A stretch of 64,000 nt of DNA, taken from positions 62,001 through 126,000 of the forward strand of contig JAAVJQ010000001.1 of the NCBI GenBank assembly GCA_012038135.1, written 5' to 3'. Both the position numbers and the translations under genes were made by a program. The notes beneath the pieces are model-generated. The model was not told the DNA's origin. It saw nothing but the letters and a program-made list of their open reading frames with translations, and searched no databases. Source of the stretch: Salinimicrobium nanhaiense. Lineage in GTDB: Bacteria > Bacteroidota > Bacteroidia > Flavobacteriales > Flavobacteriaceae. Positions 54,497 to 63,875 of this stretch are shown here, in pieces (position 1 is the first letter of the stretch; each line of letters begins with the position of its first letter).

Positions 54497-54769
54497 ATGA
54501 TGAAAAACAAAAAGCCCCTTTTGTTTTCTCCGGGAACCTGGATCTGCGGCATCCTGGATCACCGGTTTGAAGTTTCACAAAACATTACAGAACACATTAA
54601 AGAATACAAATGCACCCGCTGCGGAGTAGAGATGACCGATACCGCACAGGGGTTTATGGCCAGGCTCACTCCAAAATTCAAAGAAACAAATGAATTCCTG
54701 GCAAATTTCTACAGGCGCAGGTGTTCGCGGTTGAAATATGACAAAGAAGTACTTTCTAAGGCTTCTTAA
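54497..54769 (+). CDS. Small zinc-ribbon-like protein
   Basis: A 90-aa protein with a possible zinc site C-x4-H ... C-x2-C (WICGILDHRFEV; KCTRCGVEMT), similar in pattern to DUF1660 phage-type proteins, and a basic C-terminal half. No further function can be read. It stands 64 bp after the hydrolase and converges on thiL. Confidence 0.65.
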   Translation: MMKNKKPLLFSPGTWICGILDHRFEVSQNITEHIKEYKCTRCGVEMTDTAQGFMARLTPKFKETNEFLANFYRRRCSRLKYDKEVLSKAS

Positions 54770-54789
54770 TTTTCCTTTTTAAAGAAGGC

Positions 54790-55851
54790 CTACTCCTTCT
54801 CTTCCTCTTTATTCATGGCATTCCAGCCGCGGGCGATCAATGGGATCTTTTGATTTGCACGGGTCACTAAATGCATTCCTTCAGCCTCTTCGGTCATGTG
54901 ACCAATTACTGTAAAATTGGGGTTGCCTTTGATCTTATCATAATCTCCCTGATCTATAGTAAACAGCAATTCATAATCTTCCCCTCCGCTTAATGCGATG
55001 GTTGTGCTATCCAGCTGAAATTCTTCGCAAACCGAAATTACTGCAGGATCCAATGGGATCTTTTCTTCAAAAAGATTTACTCCCGTCTTAGAGTTTTTAC
55101 ACAGATGAATAACTTCCGAAGAAAGTCCGTCACTTATATCGATCATCGAAGTCGGTTTCACCTCCAGGGCCCTAAATAAAGGTGGAATGTCTTTACGAGC
55201 TTCCGGCTTAAGCTGGCGTTCTATAAGATAAGTATATGGATCCAGATCCGGTTGATTTTTGGGATTCACCTTGAACACCTGCTTTTCCCGCTCCAAAACC
55301 TGTAGCCCCATATAGGCAGCTCCAAGATCTCCTGTCACTACCAGCAGATCATTTACCTTTGCACCGCTTCTATATACCACATCCTCTTCTTTTGCCCCAC
55401 CCAGAGCGGTCACACTTATAATCAATCCTGAAGTTGAAGAAGATGTATCTCCTCCTACAACATCAACTTTATATAGTTTGGAAGCAAGTTCGATCCCTGC
55501 ATATAATTCTTCCAGGGCTTCTACCGGAAAGCGGTTGGAAACGGCAATCGAAACAGTGATCTGCCGCGGATTAGCGTTCATGGCATAAACATCAGAAAGA
55601 TTTACCATCACCGCTTTGTAACCAAGATGCTTCAGGGGCATGTAAGACAGATCAAAATGCACGCCTTCCACCAGCAAATCTGTAGTCACAACCACCTTTT
55701 CCTCTTTAAAATCGAGTACTGCCGCATCATCCCCTATTCCCTTCAGGGTAAATTCGGAAGTGATATTAAAACTTTTGGTAAGGTGATCTATTAATCCAAA
55801 CTCTCCCAATTCTGAAAGATCTGTTCTGCCTTGGTCACTATTTTCAAACAT
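54790..55851 (-). CDS. thiL: Thiamine-monophosphate kinase
   Basis: A 353-aa ThiL (PurM/AIRS fold): GIGDDAAVLDF, TTDLLVEGVHFDL, GYKAVMVNLSDVYAMNANP (metal and ATP site), VVGGDTSSS, MIDISDGLSSEV. It phosphorylates TMP to thiamine pyrophosphate. No TPP riboswitch pattern was found in the short leader. Confidence 0.95.
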   Translation of the reverse strand: MFENSDQGRTDLSELGEFGLIDHLTKSFNITSEFTLKGIGDDAAVLDFKEEKVVVTTDLLVEGVHFDLSYMPLKHLGYKAVMVNLSDVYAMNANPRQITVSIAVSNRFPVEALEELYAGIELASKLYKVDVVGGDTSSSTSGLIISVTALGGAKEEDVVYRSGAKVNDLLVVTGDLGAAYMGLQVLEREKQVFKVNPKNQPDLDPYTYLIERQLKPEARKDIPPLFRALEVKPTSMIDISDGLSSEVIHLCKNSKTGVNLFEEKIPLDPAVISVCEEFQLDSTTIALSGGEDYELLFTIDQGDYDKIKGNPNFTVIGHMTEEAEGMHLVTRANQKIPLIARGWNAMNKEEEKE

Positions 55852-55873
55852 AATATGAACGGATAAATTTTTG

Positions 55874-55904
55874 CAAAATTAAGGCTTAAAAGTTCAATTC
55901 CAGA
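55874..55904 (-). promoter_or_regulatory. Promoter of thiL
   Basis: TCTG (55904-55901), 19-bp spacer, TAATTTTG (55881-55874) on the minus strand: exact -7 box and one mismatch in the -33 box. The -7 box is 23 bp before the ATG. Confidence 0.65.
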
Positions 55905-56087
55905 AAGATGAATGGAAAATCACTTTTTTGAGAAGTAAGGAATCTTAATAACTCCTGACTAATTTCTGAAAATCAAATTATTAGGATCAAAATTATCAGT
56001 TTTTAAGGGGCTCGGGCAGATAGCACAACCCAATGCTGTAATTCTTTTTTCTGATAGGATTTCCTATGCTAAACCTATTGTTTGTAT

Positions 56088-56095
56088 TATATTTG
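56088..56095 (+). promoter_or_regulatory. -7 promoter element of the suf operon
   Basis: TATATTTG, exact TAnnTTTG, 32 bp before the sufA ATG; TATG lies at the -33 spacing. No Fur- or IscR-like palindrome was recognised. Confidence 0.6.
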
Positions 56096-56127
56096 CACAC
56101 ATAATTTAGAATAAATCTTTATAAGGT

Positions 56128-56457
56128 ATGATAAAGGTAAGTGAAAGTGCCAAAAGACGTATTGCCGCCCTTATGCAGGAGGATGGCTATGACGCCATGC
56201 GCGACTTTGTACGGGTAGGTGTAAAGAGCGGCGGTTGCTCGGGCCTTTCGTATGAATTAAAGTTCGATCAAACCCGAACAGAAGGCGACAAGCTTTTTGA
56301 AGATAACGATGTTAAGATCGTCGTCGACAAAAAGAGCGTGCTTTATTTGGCAGGAACCATCCTGGAGTATTCAGGAGGACTTAATGGCAAAGGATTTGTA
56401 TTCAATAATCCAAATGCGCAAAGGACTTGTGGATGTGGAGAGTCATTTTCGCTCTGA
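56128..56457 (+). CDS. sufA: SufA/IscA-type iron-sulfur carrier
   Basis: A 109-aa A-type carrier with the three ligand cysteines Cys37 (SGGCSGLSYEL), Cys101 and Cys103 (CGCGESF). It receives Fe-S clusters from the SufBCD scaffold and hands them to targets. First gene of the suf operon; its stop is followed immediately by a heptad array and an S23 gene. Confidence 0.93.
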   Translation: MIKVSESAKRRIAALMQEDGYDAMRDFVRVGVKSGGCSGLSYELKFDQTRTEGDKLFEDNDVKIVVDKKSVLYLAGTILEYSGGLNGKGFVFNNPNAQRTCGCGESFSL

Positions 56458-56460
56458 TGG

Positions 56461-56492
56461 GTTCAAAGTTCAAGGTTTAAAGTTTAAAGTTA
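56461..56492. repeat. Heptad word array, left arm (sufA to S23 gene)
   Basis: GTTC 56461, GTTC 56468, GTTT 56475, GTTT 56482, GTTA 56489: five words at exact 7-bp steps. The S23 ATG starts one base after the last word. The inverse arm is at 56889-56920. Confidence 0.9.
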
Positions 56493-56885
56493 ATGGCGAC
56501 AGTTAAAAATTTTGAAGATTTGGAAATTTGGGCGAATGCCCGCGTTATCTGTGATGACATCTTCAAGATCAAACAAAGTACTGACCTCAAAACCGATTTT
56601 CAACTTTATAACCAATTGAATGGTTCTTCAGGCTCTATTATGGATAATATTGCCGAAGGATTTGAAAGAAACGGCAATAGGGAATTTATTCAATTTCTCG
56701 CTGTGGCCAAGGCTTCATGTGGAGAAACACGTTCTCAGTTATACCGCGCCCTTGATCGAACCTATATAAGTAAAGAAGAGTTCGACATACTCTACAAAAA
56801 ATTGATTTTATTGAGCAAGCAGATTAGCTCCTTTATAGCCTATCTGCAAAAAAGTGATTTAAAAGGAACCAAGTTCAGGGAGTGA
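56493..56885 (+). CDS. S23-type four-helix-bundle protein
   Basis: A 130-aa protein of the 23S rRNA intervening-sequence-protein family: NFEDLEIWANARVICDDI, NGSSGSIMDNIAEGFERN, REFIQFLAVAKASCGETRSQLYRALDR (residues 68-94), YISKEEFDILYKKLILLSKQISSFIAYLQ (residues 95-123 approx). Four amphipathic helices. Function unknown; S23 relatives form pentamers and some (Avd) bind RNA and a reverse transcriptase. It is tightly wrapped by inverted heptad arms and inserted between sufA and sufB, which are normally adjacent. Confidence 0.9.
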   Translation: MATVKNFEDLEIWANARVICDDIFKIKQSTDLKTDFQLYNQLNGSSGSIMDNIAEGFERNGNREFIQFLAVAKASCGETRSQLYRALDRTYISKEEFDILYKKLILLSKQISSFIAYLQKSDLKGTKFRE

Positions 56886-56888
56886 ACA

Positions 56889-56920
56889 TAACCTTGAACC
56901 TTAGACCTTAAACCTGGAAC
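56889..56920. repeat. Heptad word array, right arm (S23 gene to sufB)
   Basis: TAAC 56889, GAAC 56896, AGAC 56903, AAAC 56910, GAAC 56917: five words at exact 7-bp steps, each part of an ACCTTRA-like unit. Inverse of the arm at 56461-56492. A further GAAC at 56884 overlaps the S23 stop codon. Confidence 0.9.
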
Positions 56921-56928
56921 ATAAGAAG

Positions 56929-58374
56929 ATGGCATATACAGAAGATGATTTAAAGAAAGAGCTGGACAGCAAGGAGTATAAGTATGGTTTTTATACCGAT
57001 ATACAATCTGATACCTTTCCCATTGGGCTTAATGAAGATATTGTTAGGGCGATTTCAAAAAAGAAGAATGAGCCTGAGTGGATGACCAACTGGCGTCTCG
57101 AAGCTTTTAGAGCCTGGCTTGAAATGAAAGAGCCGGATTGGGCGAATGTTCACTATGAAAAACCAAATTTTCAGAACATTTCCTATTATTCTGCCCCTTC
57201 AAAAAAGCCAAAATATGACAGCCTTGATGAAGTAGATCCCGAATTGCTGGACACATTCAAAAGACTGGGTATTTCTCTTGACGAGCAGAAGAAGCTCGCG
57301 GGAGTGGCCGTTGATGTGGTGATGGATTCAGTTTCTGTGACCACTACCTTTAAAAAGACACTGGCAGAAAAAGGCATCATCTTTTGTTCTATCAGCGAAG
57401 CAATTCAGGAGCACCCGGAGCTGGTTAAAAAATATTTGGGAACAGTAGTGCCTCAAAAAGATAATTTCTATGCTGCTTTAAATTCCGCAGTATTTAGTGA
57501 TGGTTCCTTCTGTTACATTCCAAAAGGAGTTCGTTGCCCCATGGAATTGTCGACTTATTTCAGAATAAACCAGGCAGGAACAGGACAGTTTGAGAGAACT
57601 CTTGTAGTGGCTGATGAAAGCAGTTATGTAAGTTACCTTGAAGGCTGTACTGCGCCATCCCGCGATGAGAACCAGTTACATGCTGCAGTGGTAGAATTGA
57701 TCGCTCTTGACGGAGCAGAGATCAAATATTCTACTGTTCAAAACTGGTATCCCGGTGACAAGGAAGGAAAAGGCGGAGTTTACAACTTTGTAACTAAACG
57801 CGGACTTTGTGAAGCCAATGCCAAAATAAGCTGGACGCAGGTAGAAACAGGATCGGCAGTGACCTGGAAATATCCGAGTTGTATATTGAAAGGTGATAAT
57901 TCGGTGGGAGAATTCTACTCCATTGCCGTGACCAACGATTATCAGCAGGCAGATACCGGGACTAAGATGATACATATTGGAAAGAACACTAAGAGTACGA
58001 TCATCTCCAAAGGTATTTCTGCAGGAAGAAGCCAGAACAGCTATAGGGGTCTAGTACAGATCAATGCTAAAGCAGAAAACGCGAGAAATTTCTCCCAGTG
58101 TGATTCCCTGTTAATGGGCAATAAATGTGGAGCGCATACTTTCCCTTATATAGAAGCTAAAAACAAAACCGCCCGGGTAGAACACGAGGCAACTACCAGT
58201 AAGATCGGGGAAGACCAGATCTTTTACTGCAACCAGCGGGGGATCGATACAGAAAAAGCGATCGCCTTGATCGTGAATGGTTTTAGCAAGGAAGTATTGA
58301 ACAAATTACCTATGGAATTTGCGGTAGAAGCACAAAAACTACTGGAGATTTCATTGGAAGGATCTGTAGGATAA
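56929..58374 (+). CDS. sufB: Fe-S cluster scaffold subunit SufB
   Basis: A 481-aa SufB: beta-helix core with [29 protein letters not shown] seen around residues 225-253, [35 protein letters not shown] near 278-312, and the conserved His/Cys-rich [13 protein letters not shown]. It forms the SufBC2D scaffold with SufC and SufD. Confidence 0.97.
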   Translation: MAYTEDDLKKELDSKEYKYGFYTDIQSDTFPIGLNEDIVRAISKKKNEPEWMTNWRLEAFRAWLEMKEPDWANVHYEKPNFQNISYYSAPSKKPKYDSLDEVDPELLDTFKRLGISLDEQKKLAGVAVDVVMDSVSVTTTFKKTLAEKGIIFCSISEAIQEHPELVKKYLGTVVPQKDNFYAALNSAVFSDGSFCYIPKGVRCPMELSTYFRINQAGTGQFERTLVVADESSYVSYLEGCTAPSRDENQLHAAVVELIALDGAEIKYSTVQNWYPGDKEGKGGVYNFVTKRGLCEANAKISWTQVETGSAVTWKYPSCILKGDNSVGEFYSIAVTNDYQQADTGTKMIHIGKNTKSTIISKGISAGRSQNSYRGLVQINAKAENARNFSQCDSLLMGNKCGAHTFPYIEAKNKTARVEHEATTSKIGEDQIFYCNQRGIDTEKAIALIVNGFSKEVLNKLPMEFAVEAQKLLEISLEGSVG

Positions 58375-58379
58375 AAGGA

Positions 58380-58787
58380 ATGAAAAAACAGTTTTTTGCC
58401 ATACTAACAGGATTATTGCTATTTACGGCTTGTGATGACAATTCATCACAGGAGGAGGTGATTGTAACCCCGGTGGCCGCAAAAGACAGCCTTACCACCA
58501 TTGAAGGAGAATTCATTTACTTATCTGACGCAGCAGTGCTTAAAGGCAGAAATTTTATTTATGGAGTAGAGCTGGATTCAGTAAGCCTGAAACTGGCCGA
58601 TAGTATTGCTCCTCTAAAAAGGGATGAATTTCATATGATCCCGGTGAAGATAAAAGGAAAGGTTCTTCGGAATACCGGAGGCAAAGGCTGGGAAGAGGTG
58701 GTGAAAATAAGTGAAATCCTGGAAATCACTGAAGATGCGGCAAACGAAGCCGCTCCACAAGTTAAAAAAGACTTAGATAAACCCTGA
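58380..58787 (+). CDS. Small lipoprotein inserted in the suf operon
   Basis: A 135-aa lipoprotein: [18 protein letters not shown] (Cys18), then a Ser/acid linker and a small beta domain ([40 protein letters not shown]). No family recognised. It starts five bases after sufB and precedes sufC by 22 bp, so it is co-transcribed with Fe-S assembly genes, though it should be in the periplasm or outer membrane. Confidence 0.75.
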   Translation: MKKQFFAILTGLLLFTACDDNSSQEEVIVTPVAAKDSLTTIEGEFIYLSDAAVLKGRNFIYGVELDSVSLKLADSIAPLKRDEFHMIPVKIKGKVLRNTGGKGWEEVVKISEILEITEDAANEAAPQVKKDLDKP

Positions 58788-58809
58788 GAAATCAGGAAAT
58801 ATTGAAACT

Positions 58810-59562
58810 ATGCTTAAAATAAAGAATTTACACGCCAAAGTAGAAGGCCTTAAAATATTAAAAGGCATCAATCTCGAAATAAATGCCGGGGAAGTTCATG
58901 CAATTATGGGGCCTAACGGTTCAGGAAAGAGTACGCTTTCTTCGGTGATTGCAGGAAAGGAAGAATATGAAGTTACCCGCGGAGAGATCATTTTTGAAGG
59001 GGAGGAGCTTACTGAATTTGATGCCGAAGAAAGAGCTCATAAAGGAGTTTTTCTTTCTTTCCAGTACCCGGTTGAAATTCCGGGGGTAACTGTAACCAAC
59101 TTCATGCGGACGGTGATCAATGCAAATCGTAAGGCCAAAGGTTTACCTGATATGCCTGCGAATGAAATGCTGAAGAAGATCCGCGAAAAATCTGAACTTT
59201 TGGAGATCGACCGTAAATTCCTTTCGCGCTCCCTTAACGAAGGATTTTCGGGAGGAGAAAAGAAGAGGAATGAGATCTTCCAGATGGCCATGCTGGAGCC
59301 AAAATTATCCATTCTTGATGAAACAGATTCAGGTTTGGATATCGATGCCCTGCGTATTGTGGCAAACGGTGTAAATAAACTGAAGCGACCCGATAATGCT
59401 ACTTTAGTGATCACTCATTATCAGCGATTATTGGATTATATCATTCCTGACTTTGTACACGTGATGCTTGACGGCAAGATCGTGAAGTCCGGAGGAAAAG
59501 AACTGGCTTACGAGCTGGAAGAAAAAGGTTACGACTGGATCAAAGAAGAAGTAGGCGCATAA
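58810..59562 (+). CDS. sufC: Fe-S assembly ATPase SufC
   Basis: A 250-aa ABC-type ATPase: Walker [11 protein letters not shown]-loop [12 protein letters not shown], signature [11 protein letters not shown], Walker [13 protein letters not shown], switch His in [11 protein letters not shown]. It powers the SufBCD scaffold in the cytosol. Confidence 0.97.
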   Translation: MLKIKNLHAKVEGLKILKGINLEINAGEVHAIMGPNGSGKSTLSSVIAGKEEYEVTRGEIIFEGEELTEFDAEERAHKGVFLSFQYPVEIPGVTVTNFMRTVINANRKAKGLPDMPANEMLKKIREKSELLEIDRKFLSRSLNEGFSGGEKKRNEIFQMAMLEPKLSILDETDSGLDIDALRIVANGVNKLKRPDNATLVITHYQRLLDYIIPDFVHVMLDGKIVKSGGKELAYELEEKGYDWIKEEVGA

Positions 59563-59620
59563 TTCCTGTTTTGGAGATGCCTGTGAAATTCCCCTTTTTG
59601 GGGAGCAAGAAAAAAGAACA

Positions 59621-60934
59621 ATGGAATTAAAAGATAAATTATTATCCTCTTTTCTGGCTTTTGAAGAGAACGTGGACATGAATTCAGACATTCATGAGGT
59701 TAGGAGTCAGGCAATAAAGGATTTTGAGGAGATGGGATTCCCTACCAAAAAGCAGGAAGCCTGGAAATATACTTCTCTAAGTAAAGTGTTGAAGCACGAC
59801 TATACCGTATTCCCAAAAAAGGAAGACACTATAGAATACAGGGATGTAGAGAAATATTTCATCGATGATATCGATACTTATAAGATCGTTTTTATCGACG
59901 GGATCTATTCCTCACACCTTTCTGCCACAACCCATGAAAAGATCGATGCATGTTTGATGTCTTCAGCTTTGAACAGCTCGAAGTATAAGCCTATCATCGA
60001 TAATTATTTCAATACCGTTGCTCCAAAAGAAAGCCTCACTTCATTAAATACAGCTTTTTCAAGAGAAGGTGCCTTTATCAATATCCCAAAGAACACCATG
60101 GCCGATAAGCCAATACAGGTGATCAATTTTTCTACGGGAAATGAATCGGCACTTATGGTACAGCCAAGAAATCTCGTGGTTGTTGGGGAGAATTCTCATG
60201 TCCAGATCATCGAGAGACATCAGAGTCTTACAGATCATCCGGTTTTGACGAATTCGGTCACCGAGATTTATGCAGATAAAAGAGCCATTGTGGATTATTA
60301 CAAGATCCAGAATGACAATCATTCCGCTTCTTTGATCGACAATACTTTTATTGAGCAGCACAGGGAAAGCATCTGCTCTGTACATACTTTTTCATTCGGC
60401 GGAAATCTCACCAGGAATAATCTGAATTTCTATCAAAAAGGAGAGCGTATAGACTCTACTTTGAAAGGAATTACTGTTATCGGCGGAAAGCAGCATGTAG
60501 ATCACAATACTTTGGTACACCATATTGAACCTAATTGTGAGAGTCACCAGGATTATAAGGGGGTATTTGCTGAAGCTTCTACCGGAGTCTTTAACGGAAA
60601 GATCATTGTAAACAAGGAAGCACAAAAAACCAATGCTTTCCAGTCGAATAACAACATATTACTGGATGACAAGGCTACTATAAACTCCAAACCACAGCTG
60701 GAGATCTTTGCAGATGATGTGAAGTGTAGCCACGGGTGTACAATTGGGCAGCTGGACGATGATGCACTTTTCTATCTTCGCTCCCGCGGAATTCCTTTAA
60801 AGGAAGCCAGAGCATTGTTGATGTATGCCTTTGCCAATAACGTTTTGGAAAGTGTAAAAATCCCTGAGCTAAAAGCCAGGATCACTAAAATTATTGCTCA
60901 GAAACTGGGCGTAAATGTAGGCTACAGCCTGTAA
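59621..60934 (+). CDS. sufD: Fe-S cluster assembly protein SufD
   Basis: A 437-aa SufD: N-terminal helical part with FPTKKQEAWKYTSL, then the beta-helix with ERIDSTLKGITVIGGKQHVDHNTLVHH (residues about 274-300), and CSHGCTIGQLDDDALFYLRSRGIP near 365-388 including the conserved His of SufD. It partners SufB. Confidence 0.95.
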   Translation: MELKDKLLSSFLAFEENVDMNSDIHEVRSQAIKDFEEMGFPTKKQEAWKYTSLSKVLKHDYTVFPKKEDTIEYRDVEKYFIDDIDTYKIVFIDGIYSSHLSATTHEKIDACLMSSALNSSKYKPIIDNYFNTVAPKESLTSLNTAFSREGAFINIPKNTMADKPIQVINFSTGNESALMVQPRNLVVVGENSHVQIIERHQSLTDHPVLTNSVTEIYADKRAIVDYYKIQNDNHSASLIDNTFIEQHRESICSVHTFSFGGNLTRNNLNFYQKGERIDSTLKGITVIGGKQHVDHNTLVHHIEPNCESHQDYKGVFAEASTGVFNGKIIVNKEAQKTNAFQSNNNILLDDKATINSKPQLEIFADDVKCSHGCTIGQLDDDALFYLRSRGIPLKEARALLMYAFANNVLESVKIPELKARITKIIAQKLGVNVGYSL

Positions 60935-60943
60935 ATTTATTTC

Positions 60944-62182
60944 ATGAAAGTTGCCTCCACAGAAACCGGATTTGATGTAGAAACCATCAGGAAAGATTTT
61001 CCGATCCTTTCCCGAAAGGTTAATGGCTATCCCCTGGTGTACTTTGACAATGCAGCTACCTCACAGACTCCGCAGCAGGTGATCGATGCCATTGTAGATT
61101 ACTACAGCCGGTACAATGCCAATATTCACAGAGGAGTGCATAGCCTTTCCCAGGAAGCCACAGATGCTTATGAACAGGCAAGGATGAAGATCCAGAAGCA
61201 CTTCAATGCGGCAAAATCTTATGAGATCATTTTTACCGCCGGCACTACTAATTCGATAAATCTTGTCGCCAGTGGATTTTCAGCATTGATAAAAGAAGGA
61301 GAAGAAATAATTGTTTCGGCTTTAGAACATCATTCTAACATCGTGCCCTGGCAGATGCTTTGCGAAAAGACAGGAGCAGTTCTAAAGGTCATTCCTATGA
61401 ATGACAACGGAACACTTAACATGAATGAATTTCAAAACCTGCTTTCAGAAAAGACCAAACTGGTTTTCGTAAATCATGTTTCCAACGCTTTAGGCACTGT
61501 GAATCCTGTAAAGGAGATCATTGAAAAAGCACATGCAATAGGCGCAGCTGTTCTTTTAGATGGTGCACAGGCCGCACCGCATATCAAAGCTGATGTTCAG
61601 GAGCTGGATGTAGATTTCTATACGGTATCTGCTCACAAGATGTGCGGCCCTACAGGGGTTGGAATCCTGTACGGAAAGGAAGAATGGTTAAAAAAACTTC
61701 CGCCTTACCAGGGAGGAGGAGAAATGATCGCCACTGTTACTTTTGAAAAGACGACTTATGCAGATCTTCCACATAAATTTGAAGCAGGTACACCAAATAT
61801 TTGTGGCGGAATTGCCTTTGGAGCGGCATTAGATTACATGAATGGGATCGGGTTTGAGAAGATCGCAGCATACGAACATGAGCTTCTGGAATATGCTTCT
61901 GAAAAACTTCTGGAAATCGAAGGCTTAAGAATTTACGGAACTTCCGAAGAGAAAACAGCGGTAATTTCTTTCAATATTGGAGATCTTCATCCTTACGATA
62001 TCGGGACCATAATCGATAAATTGGGAATCGCAGTTCGCACCGGGCACCACTGCGCTCAGCCTGTTATGGACTATTATAAAATCCCCGGTACGGTAAGAGC
62101 TTCTTTCGCATTTTATAATACTAAAGAGGAGATCCATACTTTTATTGAGGCAGTAAAAAGAGCCAAAAACATGTTATCCTAA
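60944..62182 (+). CDS. sufS: Cysteine desulfurase SufS
   Basis: A 412-aa PLP cysteine desulfurase of the SufS type: VYFDNAATSQTPQQVIDA, NIHRGVHSLSQEAT, FVNHVSNALGTVNP, PLP lysine in SAHKMCGPTGVG, catalytic Cys in RTGHHCAQP. It gives persulfide sulfur to SufE. Its TAA overlaps the next ATG (TAATG). Confidence 0.96.
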   Translation: MKVASTETGFDVETIRKDFPILSRKVNGYPLVYFDNAATSQTPQQVIDAIVDYYSRYNANIHRGVHSLSQEATDAYEQARMKIQKHFNAAKSYEIIFTAGTTNSINLVASGFSALIKEGEEIIVSALEHHSNIVPWQMLCEKTGAVLKVIPMNDNGTLNMNEFQNLLSEKTKLVFVNHVSNALGTVNPVKEIIEKAHAIGAAVLLDGAQAAPHIKADVQELDVDFYTVSAHKMCGPTGVGILYGKEEWLKKLPPYQGGGEMIATVTFEKTTYADLPHKFEAGTPNICGGIAFGAALDYMNGIGFEKIAAYEHELLEYASEKLLEIEGLRIYGTSEEKTAVISFNIGDLHPYDIGTIIDKLGIAVRTGHHCAQPVMDYYKIPGTVRASFAFYNTKEEIHTFIEAVKRAKNMLS

Positions 62183-62589
62183 TGATGAGAGTTTTTTTGT
62201 TGATCATTACTGTGCTTTTCATAACCTCCTGCGCAAATACAGCGGACACTTCTTCAATAGAAAGCCTTGAAGGAGAATATAAAGTTATTGGGCTCAACGG
62301 AAAAAGGATCACCGGCAATGAAATGATATTTACCTTTGATCCTGTTGGAAACCGCATTTCGGGAGATACAGGTTGTAATAATTTTTCAGCAAATTATAGT
62401 CAGGAGGGGCAGGAACTGGATTTTTCAACACCCATGAATACCAGAAAATACTGCGAAGGAAGGATGGAGACCGAAAGGGAAATCCTTTCCTCAATTGAAA
62501 AAGCTTCAAGATTGCAGTTCAGCGGTAATGAAGTGATGATCTATGCAGATGGAGAAGAACCTCTTATCACTTTAACTAAAATAAAATAG
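62182..62589 (+). CDS. META-domain lipoprotein in the suf operon
   Basis: A 135-aa lipoprotein: signal with lipobox LFITSC (Cys17), then a META/HslJ domain (LEGEYKVIGLNGKRI; ISGDTGCNNFSANYS; TRKYCEGRMETEREILSSIE). HslJ-like proteins are linked to heat and novobiocin tolerance; function uncertain. The ATG overlaps the sufS stop, so it is translationally coupled to it; ATG 62185 is an alternative start. Confidence 0.85.
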   Translation: MMRVFLLIITVLFITSCANTADTSSIESLEGEYKVIGLNGKRITGNEMIFTFDPVGNRISGDTGCNNFSANYSQEGQELDFSTPMNTRKYCEGRMETEREILSSIEKASRLQFSGNEVMIYADGEEPLITLTKIK

Positions 62590-62590
62590 T

Positions 62591-63016
62591 GTGAGTAATA
62601 TTAAAGAAATACAAAATGAGATCGTAGATGAGTTCGAAATGTTTGACGACTGGATGCAGCGTTATGAACACATGATCGAACTTGGAAAATCGCTACCACT
62701 CATCGAGGAAAAATATAAGGTCGAAGACAACCTCATCAAAGGCTGCCAAAGCAAAGTTTGGGTTCATGCCGAACTTGCAGGTGACAAACTGGTTTTCACG
62801 GCAGATAGTGATGCGATCATCACAAAGGGGATCATTGCGATCTTAATTCGCGCATACTCGAATCAACATCCCAAAGATATTATTGATGCAGATACAGCTT
62901 TCATTGATGAAATTGGATTAAAGGAACATTTATCTCCTACCCGTGCCAACGGTCTGGTAAGCATGATAAAGCAGCTAAAAATGTATGCAGTGGCATATCA
63001 AACACAACTGAATTAA
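62591..63016 (+). CDS. sufE: Sulfur acceptor SufE
   Basis: A 141-aa SufE, starting at GTG 62591 one base after the META gene. The persulfide-carrying Cys52 lies in KGCQSKVW. EFEMFDDWMQRYEHMIELG and the end helices fit the family. It stimulates SufS. Confidence 0.95.
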   Translation: MSNIKEIQNEIVDEFEMFDDWMQRYEHMIELGKSLPLIEEKYKVEDNLIKGCQSKVWVHAELAGDKLVFTADSDAIITKGIIAILIRAYSNQHPKDIIDADTAFIDEIGLKEHLSPTRANGLVSMIKQLKMYAVAYQTQLN

Positions 63017-63017
63017 A

Positions 63018-63341
63018 ATGGAACACGCACAGAATTCTGAAGTTTTGGGAGAAAAGATCGTAACGGTACTAAAGACTATTTATGACCCCGAAATTCCCGT
63101 TGATATATATGAATTAGGATTGATCTATGATGTAATGGTCAATGAAGATAATGAGATTAGGATCCTTATGACCCTTACCACTCCAAACTGTCCCGTAGCA
63201 GAGTCACTGCCAATGGAAGTAGAGGAAAAAGTAAAATCTATGGACGAGGTTAAGGATTGTGAAGTAGAGATCACTTTTGACCCGCCATGGACACAGGACC
63301 TTATGAGCGAAGAAGCCAAACTGGAACTGGGAATGTTGTAA
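63018..63341 (+). CDS. SufT-like MIP18/DUF59 Fe-S maturation protein
   Basis: A 107-aa DUF59 protein: YDPEIPVDIYELGLIY, the Cys motif TTPNCPVAES and DPPWTQDLMSEEAKLELGM are typical of SUF-associated SufT/PaaD-like proteins that help mature Fe-S proteins. One base after sufE. Confidence 0.93.
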   Translation: MEHAQNSEVLGEKIVTVLKTIYDPEIPVDIYELGLIYDVMVNEDNEIRILMTLTTPNCPVAESLPMEVEEKVKSMDEVKDCEVEITFDPPWTQDLMSEEAKLELGML

Positions 63342-63368
63342 AATCTCAAAAGAAGAAACTTAAAAACT

Positions 63369-63872
63369 ATGGCCGAAGAGATCATCAACCGTGTAGCGAA
63401 CAGCAAACTTGTCACCTTTAATCTGGAGGATCTCTATCCACAGGGAGAGCGTGTGCTGTTTGATATTAAAGATTGGTTGCTCGAAGGATTTGTGCTAAGG
63501 GAAAAGGATTTTCGAGAATCTGCTAAAATCCATGACTGGTCTCACTATGAGGGTAAATATGTAGCACTTACCTGCTCCAGTGATGCAATTATTCCCGGCT
63601 GGGCGTATATGCTATTGAGTACCTATCTCGCTCCTGTTGCTAAGAAAGTAGTCGTGGGAGATCTGGAAATGCTGGAGACAGTTCTTTATACAGAAATCTT
63701 ACAAAATCTTGATGTTTCACAATATGAAGGTCTACCGGTGATCATCAAAGGTTGCTCCCGCAGGCCGGTTCCTCAGAATGCCTATCTTCAGCTTATTAGA
63801 AAACTGCAACCCGTAGCGAAAAGCATCATGTACGGCGAAGCCTGTTCCTCTGTACCCTTATTCAAAAAATAA
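63369..63872 (+). CDS. DUF2480 family protein
   Basis: A 167-aa protein of a Bacteroidota family found at the end of suf operons. Visible: NLEDLYPQGERVLFDIKDWL, KYVALTCSSDAIIPGWAYML, VIIKGCSRRPVPQNAYLQL, and YGEACSSVPLFKK. Conserved Cys residues (CSSDA, GCSRR, EACSS) could bind a metal or Fe-S cluster; this is a guess. Function unknown. Confidence 0.85.
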   Translation: MAEEIINRVANSKLVTFNLEDLYPQGERVLFDIKDWLLEGFVLREKDFRESAKIHDWSHYEGKYVALTCSSDAIIPGWAYMLLSTYLAPVAKKVVVGDLEMLETVLYTEILQNLDVSQYEGLPVIIKGCSRRPVPQNAYLQLIRKLQPVAKSIMYGEACSSVPLFKK

Positions 63873-63875
63873 TTA

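Noticed and set aside
54755..54790. Terminator between the zinc-ribbon gene and thiL
   Set aside because: GGCTTCTT and AAGAAGGCC can pair only with a bulge and a long AT loop, and no clear T tract follows.
55852..56127. TPP riboswitch before thiL or an Fe-S/iron regulatory RNA before sufA
   Set aside because: The thiL leader is only about 15-20 nt and no TPP core motifs are seen; the sufA leader is short too.
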